A stretch of DNA of 64,000 nt from Bolinopsis microptera (taxonomy: Eukaryota; Ctenophora; Tentaculata; Lobata; Bolinopsidae), in the NCBI RefSeq assembly GCF_026151205.1, contig NC_087078.1, positions 18,639,765 through 18,703,764 of the forward strand, in the 5' to 3' direction. The position numbers were made by a program, and so were the translations under genes. Each line of letters begins with the position of its first letter. Position 1 is the first letter of the stretch. This document shows, piece by piece, positions 56,241-64,000 of this stretch. The notes beneath the pieces were generated by a model. That model did not search any database, was not told the DNA's origin, and saw only the letters and a program-made list of their open reading frames with translations.

Positions 56241-57072
56241 GTTGCACAACGCTTCCAGTAGGGTTCCATTCAGGCGTGGCAAAGAGAATCGTAAATTATG
56301 CGGTCCCGCAAGTTTTTTGATTCCGCAAAGTTTTTCATTCTTTTAGAGTTATTTACCTACCCAAAGTGGGTAAATGGCTCTTAAAGATGCAGAAAATGTA
56401 CGGCAAATTATGCGATTTCACAAACACCGCGACTAAACGGTAAAATGGCGTCCCTGACCAGAACGCTTCACGGCTTCATACCAAGATTTGAAAGTATTTG
56501 TTGCCGTTCACTGTTCCCAGTTTACATTGCATTAAATTAACTAAATTAGACCGCGTGATGAATAATAATAAACCACGTGACCTATGACGTCACAAATTGA
56601 CCTTGACCAATGTCCATCATCCCAAACTTAAGAGAGGTGATTATAGCAGACAGGTAAATCTACACAAGTAGCTGCATAGCAGTACGTGGTAGTGATTAGG
56701 CTGAGCTGCTTGCGGAGTGGGATTAGTCACTGACGTGCAATGAACTTGATTGAGGCTCATCATAGCTGTGTACTTAACTTTACTACATTTATTTTGAAGT
56801 TATATGTACTTTGAACTTACTTAATTTAATACTAACTTACTTCTATTGTCGAATTTAAAAATTGGAGTTGAAGCAGATCATTTAAATATCATCATTTAAA
56901 ATCTCATCTAAAGTAACATAATGCAATATTACAGGCGCCTCAAGATTAGCAAAATTAGTATTACAGAGTGCAGACTGTAATTAATGTCCACGTCCAACCA
57001 AAGCCCTGAAATCTTAAACGCTCTCTGCGAAAATCTTTTAAACATAACCTAAAACTGAATAAAAATACTCAC
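56241..57072. other. Intron sequence
   Basis: Unique AT-rich DNA; no exon or element supported. Confidence 0.5.
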
Positions 57073-57218
57073 CAGAATATTAGGTTGGGTGAAGGCAGGT
57101 GGGAAGTTGATAGCGTTAGCGGATTGAGAGAGGTTTGACGCGCTGTCCCCGGTTCCACCCGATCCTAGGTTTAGGTTTGAAAAAGACTGTGACATTCCAC
57201 CACCCATAATAGGATTAC
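57073..57218 (-). CDS. Q-rich/ARM gene, Gly/Ser/Asn-rich exon
   Basis: Acceptor ATATTTCAG, donor GTGAGT, phase 1 to 0. It encodes NPIMGGGMSQSFSNLNLGSG, then INFPPAFTQPNIL. Confidence 0.85.
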
Positions 57219-57358
57219 CTGAAATATTCGGAGGTCCACGTCTGGTGGTAATTGGTAGATAATCATCACACACTTGTTAGGAGTAGCATTGACATTTTGA
57301 AAATCGTCCGAAACTGTAATTTCTGTCGAACCGAATTAATTGTTCATGCTTCACTTAC

Positions 57359-58477
57359 CATATGGCCCCGGAAAAGCGTTCCCCATCCCAAGTTGCTGGT
57401 AAGGATTAAACTGAAAACCCATGCCCATCTGCGGCGCATTAGGATTCAAATTGCTTTGTCCATGATTCAGAGCCGCTGGATTTTGACCCTGATTTATAGC
57501 TCCAGGATTTGGGACCTGGTGATTTTGCAACTGCTGGTTTGGTACCGGCTGATTCGGAATCAGCTGGTTCGGTACTGGCTGATTTGGAATCTGATGGTTC
57601 GAGTGCTGCATATTTTGATTGAGTTGTGCCTGCAATTGCCCAGGATTCTGTCCCATAATGGTTTGAGATTGTTGGGGACTGACGTTTTGGTTTGGGACCG
57701 CGGGAGCGCGGTTGAGCTGATCCGGCTGGTTTTGGAAACCCTGATTCATCTGACCAGGCTGATTTTGACCGTGATTTATCGGACCAGGTTTGTTTTGCCC
57801 TAATTGGGCCTGCAACTGATTTATCATCTCTTGATGAGAATGTGGAACTGACTGATGAACTGACGGTTGACTCATCTGATTGCTGATTTTTCCCTGAGAT
57901 TGGCCCGTAGGCAAATTGTTCGCAGCTGGATTTGAAACGAGATTCTTCTGCGGATTAGCTGGACTGGGGAAAGTTACTGGAAGTTGCTGTTGTTGTTGTG
58001 GTAGTGGTTTCTGCTGGGTTACTGTAGCAGGTGTTTGTAGAGGGTCTTGCGTGGATTCCAGTAGAGTGCGAGGGTTCGGAACAGGAGGCAGCTGATTCTC
58101 GAGTGACTGAGCCAGTGGACCGGCATGCTGTTGCAGCGTCTCCCCGGCATTAGCCTGCTGTTGCAGCGTCTCCCCTCTTCTCTGATCCGATGGCTGACCA
58201 CCCCCAGATTTCTGTACTACTTCGCTTGTTCCGCTATTTCCGGCATTTCCGCTGGGTTGTCTGCCAGGTCTTGGCTGACCGATGTCTTGACCGCTTCCCT
58301 GGGAGGAGGCGGGACTCGACAGGTCATCTCCTCTCTTCTTCGACTTCCTGATCTCACTAGGGTCTATCTTCTTGGGGTCGTACTGAACACCCCGCTCCCT
58401 TTGCAGGGCCTCCATCTGTTGTCGGTACATCTCCTCAATCATCTCCTTTTTCAGCTTGTCTTGTGCACTCATGTTAT
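57359..58477 (-). CDS. Q-rich/ARM gene, large Q/N/P-rich exon with coiled-coil start
   Basis: Acceptor GCTCTTCAG, donor GTAAGT, phase 1-1, 1119 bp. It opens with a charged helix (KLKKEMIEEMYRQQMEALQR) likely to form a short coiled coil, then DPKKIDPSEIRKSKKRGDD, a basic patch, followed by about 300 residues of low-complexity Q/N/P/G sequence with PNQPVPNQLIPNQ-type repeats. Probably disordered; a prion-like composition is possible. The longest reading begins at MTADCSSDNM, but the splice phase places the start of the exon at DNMSAQ. Confidence 0.88.
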
Positions 58478-59160
58478 CTGAAGAGCAATCGGCGGTCAAT
58501 TCACCTACTTCTAGAACAAAGTCTACATTTTCCAGTTTGGTCTGATTGGACAGAATACTCGTCTTACAATTCCGACAGTAATAACGAGAATATTATGAAA
58601 CATTAAACTGGTATGCTTCTGACATCGGGCTTAAATAAAGAGGATTAAACTCCAATACTAAACAACATGTTTTACATAATAAGTGGAAGATGTGCTACAA
58701 GAAACGAAAGAAAGAGGCGATTAAAGTACTAAAATTAACGCTTGAAAGCAAACGTGACACATTACTCAGACATTAGAATGCAAAAGTTATTAAATCTTGT
58801 GAAGATTGTCGCCCACGTGTCCACCGACCGATATTCGCAGTCGTTTACTACACTTATAAAATGGGTGTATGGGCATAATCACCACACGACTAACAATGCA
58901 AACAGTTCTGCCAAATTCCCGATCATCTTGCTCAGATCGTAGAACGAAGCAAAAAAGTCGAAAAATTACGCTGCAAGAGCGGTTATTATCAACGAAAATA
59001 GCCAATATGATAATGAGTCTGTCGACTGGTGCAGCGCAACAACCCATCATGAGAGAGTTGATTATCTAGACTAAAATACAACCAAACTTTAGCGTCTCCA
59101 ATTGGGTATGTTATCACACAACTATTATTATTATACTATTATTAACATTATCGCGTAATT
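58478..59160. other. Intron sequence
   Basis: Nothing recognised on either strand. Confidence 0.5.
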
Positions 59161-59183
59161 ATTGGAGTCGGTCGCAGGCAGAG

Positions 59184-59329
<146 letters not shown>

Positions 59330-59559
59330 CATCTTAGTTATAGTAGAGCTGGCAACGGTAATTGTTCAAAATATAACCATCTGATTACTACTCATTATAC
59401 CAAGTGAAGGTAGCTAGCTGAGGTAGCTACATATATGAGCAATATCATCCCCCGGGGAACACGTCATGACGTCATGTGGTACCCGTCATGATTGAAGCTA
59501 TACATAGTAACATGGGAGATAAGGGATATTGGAGTCATTAAGAGAGCGCCAGGACCTTC

Positions 59560-59760
59560 ACTGGGAGCTTTGGATCTTAAAGGAACTTTGAATATTTGAG
59601 AAGCTTTGGATCTTAAAGGAACTTTGGATATTTGAGAAGCTTTGGACTTAAAAGAGCTTTAGACAGTAAAGGAGCTTTAAACCATATTAGAGCTTCAGAA
59701 TTAAAAAGAGCTTGGGATCTTTAAAAGGATTTGAGGAGTTAATGGATATTGGATATTTAG
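59560..59760. repeat. Degenerate GCTTTGGATCTTAAAGGAAC repeats
   Basis: Four to six imperfect units of irregular spacing with TTTGGATATTTGAGAA. Confidence 0.7.
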
Positions 59761-59969
59761 AACAACATACGGGTCCTTCAGGGGTCGTTCAGGAGTGCGT
59801 GCCTGAACCGGCTGCAGCACGCTGCGTCGGGAGACTAGACTGAGTCACAAATTAAGAATTCGGTTAATCATCCCCGCTATAACGTTATGATAAATATCAT
59901 TAAAAGTTCGAAATTTGCGGCGGCGTGTAGAAATCTATCGGCGCAGCGGCGTCTGGCGGCGGCGTGCAC

Positions 59970-61600
59970 CATGGGGTCTTTCAGACTGAACAAGTAACTG
60001 AAGAAGGCGAGGACGGTCTAAGAGGTTACAGAAATCGAGAAGAGCTAAAAGAAACACAAACCAAAGGAACAGCTCAATTTTGACCTGTACGAAAGAACTA
60101 AAAACTAAGAAGGAGAGCGCTGGGGTCTTTGAGACTGAACGAGTAAATGAGGAAGGCGAGGATGGTCTAAGAGGTTACAGAAATCGAGAAGAGCTAAAAG
60201 AAACACAAACCAAAGGAACAGCTCAATTTTGACCTGTACGAAAGAACTAAAAACTAAGAAGGAGAGCGCTGGGGTCTTTGAGACTGAACAAGTAACTGAG
60301 GAAGGCGAGGATGGTCTAAGAGGTTACAGAAATCGAGAAGAGCTAAAAGAAACACAAACCAAAGGAACAGCTCAATTTTGACCTGTACGAAAGAACTAAA
60401 AACTAAGAAGGAGAGCGCTGGGGTCTTTCAGACTGAACAAGTAACTGAAGAAGGCGATGACGGTCTAAGAGGTTACAGAAATCGAGAAGAGCTAAAAGAA
60501 ACACAAACCAAAGGAACAGCTCAATTTTGACCTGTACGAAAGAACTAAAAACTAAGAAGGAGAGCGCTGGGGTCTTTGAGACTGAACGAGTAAATGAGGA
60601 AGGCGAGGATGGTCTAAGAGGTTACAGAAATCGAGAAGAGCTAAAAGAAACACAAACCAAAGGAACAGCTCAATTTTGACCTGTACGAAAGAACTAAAAA
60701 CTAAGAAGGAGAGCGCTGGGGTCTTTGAGACTGAACAAGTAACTGAGGAAGGCGAGGATGGTCTAAGAGGTTACAGAAATCGAGAAGAGCTAAAAGAAAC
60801 ACAAACCAAAGGAACAGCTCAATTTTGACCTGTACGAAAGAACTAAAAACTAAGAAGGAGAGCGCTGGGGTCTTTGAGACTGAACAAGTAACTGAGGAAG
60901 GCGAGGATGGTCTAAGAGGTTACAGAAATCGAGAAGAGCTAAAAGAAACACAAACCAAAGGAACAGCTCAATTTTGACCTGTACGAAAGAACTAAAAACT
61001 AAGAAGGAGAGCGCTGGGGTCTTTGAGACTGAACGAGTAAATGAGGAAGGCGAGGATGGTCTAAGAGGTTACAGAAATCGAGAAGAGCTAAAAGAAACAC
61101 AAACCAAAGGAACAGCTCAATTTTGACCTGTACGAAAGAACTAAAAACTAAGAAGGAGAGCGCTGGGGTCTTTGAGACTGAACGAGTAAATGAAGAAGGC
61201 GAGGATGGTCTAAGAGGTTACAGAAATCGAGAAGAGCTAAAAGAAACACAAACCAAAGGAACAGCTCAATTTTGACCTGTACGAAAGAACTAAAAACTAA
61301 GAAGGAGAGCGCTGGGGTCTTTGAGACTGAACGAGTAAATGAGGAAGGCGAGGATGGTCTAAGAGGTTACAGAAATCGAGAAGAGCTAAAAGAAACACAA
61401 ACCAAAGGAACAGCTCAATTTTGACCTGTACGAAAGAACTAAAAACTAAGAAGGAGAGCGCTGGGGTCTTTGAGACTGAACGAGTAAATGAGGAAGGCGA
61501 GGATGGTCTAAGAGGTTACAGAAATCGAGAAGAGCTAAAATAAACACAAGCCAAAGGAACAGCTTAATTTTTACCTGTACTAAAAACTAAGAAGGAGAGC
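59970..61600. repeat. 149-bp satellite, about 11 copies with trimer higher-order start
   Basis: Units start GAGAGCGCTGGGGTCTTT and recur every 149 bp. Diagnostic variants (CAGACTGAACAAG / GAGACTGAACGAG / GAGACTGAACAAG) occur in the same three-unit order twice (447 bp period), then the array homogenises to the GAACGAG type, and the last copy degenerates. Confidence 0.95.
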
Positions 61601-61810
61601 CAAAACGGTGAAAAGAGAGGAAACAAAACCAAAAGAGATTGTGAAAAGCCAAACGTGACCTGATTAGTGCTTAGGCAAATGTTAACTACTTAAAAGCTTA
61701 ATAGCTATTCAGCAACTAGAGGGGACAAGAAACAACAACACGCCCAAAGAGACAAGGTGAATACTTAAATAGCAACTAGGGCAGGTACAAGTGCCTTAGT
61801 GCCTCCACCT

Positions 61811-61840
61811 CTCTCTCTCTCTCTCTCTCTCCTTCTCTCT
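61811..61840. repeat. Short (CT)n microsatellite
   Basis: CTCTCTCT run just downstream (gene sense) of the exon at 61879-62122. Confidence 0.9.
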
Positions 61841-61878
61841 TCTCTTAAATTACACTACTACTCAGCATGTATATTAAC

Positions 61879-62122
61879 CTGTATTGTCGTAGTTAACAAA
61901 GGAGTAGCTGTCAGGGTAGTCAGCCATCTGATTGCCAGACTGACTCAGTATTGAGTTGTCAGGGAAACTGTTGTCATGGTGATATTCAGTGTTGAGCGCG
62001 TGCTGCTTGATGTGCTGATCAGGTGGAGTTGCCGGGTGCTGCTGGTTGTGGGGCGGCGGTTGCTCACCCACTGTCCCCACCTCACTGTGAGGTAACACGG
62101 AAGCCTGTATGTGGGGGTCATC
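61879..62122 (-). CDS. Q-rich/ARM gene, His/Gln/Pro-rich exon
   Basis: Acceptor CACTTCAG, donor GTTAAT, phase 0 to 1, 244 bp. It encodes DDPHIQASVLPHSEVGTVGE, then PPPHNQQHPATPPDQHIKQH and an acidic Tyr-rich end (YPDSYSFVNYDNT). The join to the next exon completes GAT (Asp), supporting splicing rather than the TAA that follows the donor. Confidence 0.8.
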
Positions 62123-62589
62123 CTGAAGTGGTACGTCGTCTGGTTATTGGTTCATTATCGAATGATAATTGCAGAGTAATTAGGGAGAAGCAAAGGCTGA
62201 CGAGCACGGAAATTGTATTTAACTACTATTATTCAGGGATAATCAAGCTATACTTATAGCTATTGTATATATGCAGGTCGGGCTGTGTAGTCTTAAATAA
62301 TCATTATTTTAGCAGCGCTTCCAATTAGCATGTTAACAAGGTTAGACCGCGGCCTATCAACCAGGTACAATGAGGATTGAGGAGCAAGGGAGTAGTGGTG
62401 TAACGTGGTACATAGTTTACAAGCTAGTTCTATCTTCATACCATCTTACTTAATGTTTACCATATAAATTGTTCTACTTATTCAGATAAGCGTAAATTCC
62501 TTATTTAAAAAATTCAAAATGCTTTTTCAGTATTACATGATGGATGGAAATACTATGGAATATCAATCCTATCAACTTATATCACCCAC
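62123..62589. other. Intron sequence
   Basis: Nothing recognised. Confidence 0.5.
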
Positions 62590-63724
62590 CTGGTAGGTGA
62601 GACTGTTAGGCACATAGACATCAGTTCCTCGACCTCCCCTATCAATGGACATGCTCTTCATCAGAGGACGAGAGTGTGAAGCTCCGGAGGTAACCGAGGG
62701 AGATCTCTCCAGGGCCCTGGAGTGTGCCCCTTCCAGGAGATCTTTATGTTGGAGAGACGGTGGAAGGTTGTTCAGGGAGTTGAAGCTCGAGGGGAGGGTT
62801 GAGGATAATCTAGGGTTCATTTCGATTTCGGAGAAAGGGGATTTGGATGGAAGAGTGTTCATTTTGTTCGGCCCGACTCCATGTTGAAGTTGATGAAGTT
62901 GTTGCTGATTTGGGTATTGAGGCTGTTCAGTAGGTTGATTTTGATGAAGCAGCTGATTCTGTTGATTCTGCAGATGTTGACTTGAGAGCTGATTCTGTTG
63001 ATGTTGATGTTGAGATATTTGTTGCTGCTGCTGCGGATTCTGCGGTTGCTGTTGTGGAGGCGGCAGTTGTGGAGGCGGCTGTTGTGGAGGTGGCAGTTGT
63101 GGAGGCGGCTGTTGCGTGGGCGGATGTTGCGTGGGCGGATGTTGCAGCTGCTGATTAGATGGCTGTTGATGCTGTTGTGAAGGCATCGGCGGCTGTTGTT
63201 GCGGAGGCATCTGTGGCTGTTGTGGCAGATGATTCTGAGGCTGTTGTGGCTGCTGTGGTTGCTGTTGCGGAGGCATCTGCTGTTGATTCGTTGCCTGCGA
63301 CTGCTGTGGCTGTTGTGGCTGCTGTTGTGGCTGCTGACTCTGCTGCATTTGCTGCTGGAGCTGTTGGAGTTGCTGCTGTTGCTGCTGTACTGTCATCTGC
63401 TGCATCATTTGCTGAGGAAACATCGGAAAGTTCTGAAACTGCTGGCTGCCCAAATTCTGTTGACTGCCGGCCAACGGCTGGCCTCCTAACATTCCAAATC
63501 CAGGCTGTTGAAACGCGCCGACCTGCTGTGGATTCTGTGGAAACTGGAACTGCTGACTGCCCATGCCTCCCTGGTAAGGATTAACCGCTGGGAAGCCAGG
63601 TTGTTGGGGAGGGAAGAACCCCGGCTGACTGGTTGTCATCAGGAGACCAGAGTTAGTGTAGAGCTGAGGCTGAGAGCCCAGCTGATGAGTGGAACCGCTG
63701 GTCTGATTCATTGAGCATACCTTA
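62590..63724 (-). CDS. Q-rich/ARM gene, polyglutamine exon (first in window)
   Basis: Acceptor TATCCCCAG, donor GTGGGT, 1135 bp, ending phase 0. From MNQTSGSTHQLGSQPQLYTN it runs through Q/P/F-rich repeats into an uninterrupted Gln/Pro/His low-complexity block of about 180 residues coded by mixed CAG/CAA, then a Ser-rich end with ALERSPSVTSGASHS and RPLMKSMSID, typical phosphosite contexts. The frame is open through the acceptor (KVCSMNQ), so the protein probably starts further upstream, outside the window; Met at 63711 is the alternative start. Confidence 0.85.
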
Positions 63725-64000
63725 CTGGGGATAGAACTGTTACATTATTTACATTCCTTATGGAGTTAACGTGAACTAAATATACAACATACAATAAATG
63801 TTTTTGGTCCTTCTCGGCTTGAAAGCAATACCATGCGGCCGATAGATTAATTAAAACAAGTTTCAAATATCAAGCTAGATACCACTCGACGCAGTCAGAC
63901 GTTAGAAATCATAGACGACATCTGAAATTACAAACCAACCACAGATCTAAAACAGACCGGAAAGTACCCAAATCACCGGTTGGCACTCCTGAACCATCAA
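63725..64000. other. Intron or upstream sequence
   Basis: No exon recognised before the window edge. Confidence 0.4.

Noticed and set aside
57252-57803. 183-aa + strand frame
   Set aside because: Antisense shadow of the large Q/N/P-rich exon at 57359-58477.
62998-63584. Leu/Arg/Trp- and Ala/Val-rich + strand frames
   Set aside because: Antisense shadows of the polyglutamine exon on the minus strand.

Overview
This is metazoan nuclear DNA. It is AT-rich, with spliced genes (GT-AG introns, phase-consistent exons), AATAAA signals, an intronless rhodopsin-like GPCR, a >38 kb multi-exon gene and very many minisatellites and small TIR elements. A marine non-bilaterian animal (cnidarian, perhaps hydrozoan) fits best, but this is an inference from style, not from a diagnostic gene. 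Nothing here looks prokaryotic. Exons were joined by eye from reading frame, phase and splice dinucleotides; no transcript or alignment was available.

Layout. 1-1760 is a homopolymer-run block that looks like assembly or base-calling error at a contig edge. 1760-12600 (+ strand) holds a secreted cysteine-rich protein gene (exons 8270-12573, about 203 aa) with a second, equally long (76 bp) signal-peptide exon at 3225-3300. Between and within its introns lie tandem arrays, a Tc1-like TIR element with GC-rich hairpins (4016-4355), a 153-bp-arm inverted repeat (5598-6105) and a 7-bp array of about 750 bp. 13679-14069 (- strand) encodes a 69-aa GPI-anchor-like mini-protein. 14350-15120 is a TA-flanked MITE. 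17153-17287 encodes a candidate small secreted peptide. 17884-18918 (- strand) is the GPCR. 20820-23620 is repeat-dominated, including a 1.08 kb palindrome.

25618 to beyond 64000 (- strand) reads as one very large gene. Its upstream exons lie outside the window, followed by glutamine/asparagine-rich exons (63724-50621), short Ser-rich linker exons (49910-40174), and then about 16 exons that mostly encode one armadillo (ARM) repeat each, with phase 1-1 boundaries and a typical length of 132 bp. Introns of this gene contain a complete + strand secreted-protein gene (26275-27927), a 4.7 kb element with about 860-bp terminal inverted arms that carries a broken FEN1/PIN-like nuclease gene with a Cys-rich tail (42063-46726), a TA-flanked MITE (32043-32851), and giant minisatellites (36-bp, 34-bp and 149-bp units).

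The most distinctive theme is that several minisatellites start exactly at, or contain, splice junctions (27322-27420, 29178-29968, 36000-36276, and a short one at 50591-50621). They multiply 5' splice sites and exon ends. The best candidate for an under-described mobile system is the long-inverted-repeat element at 42063-46726.
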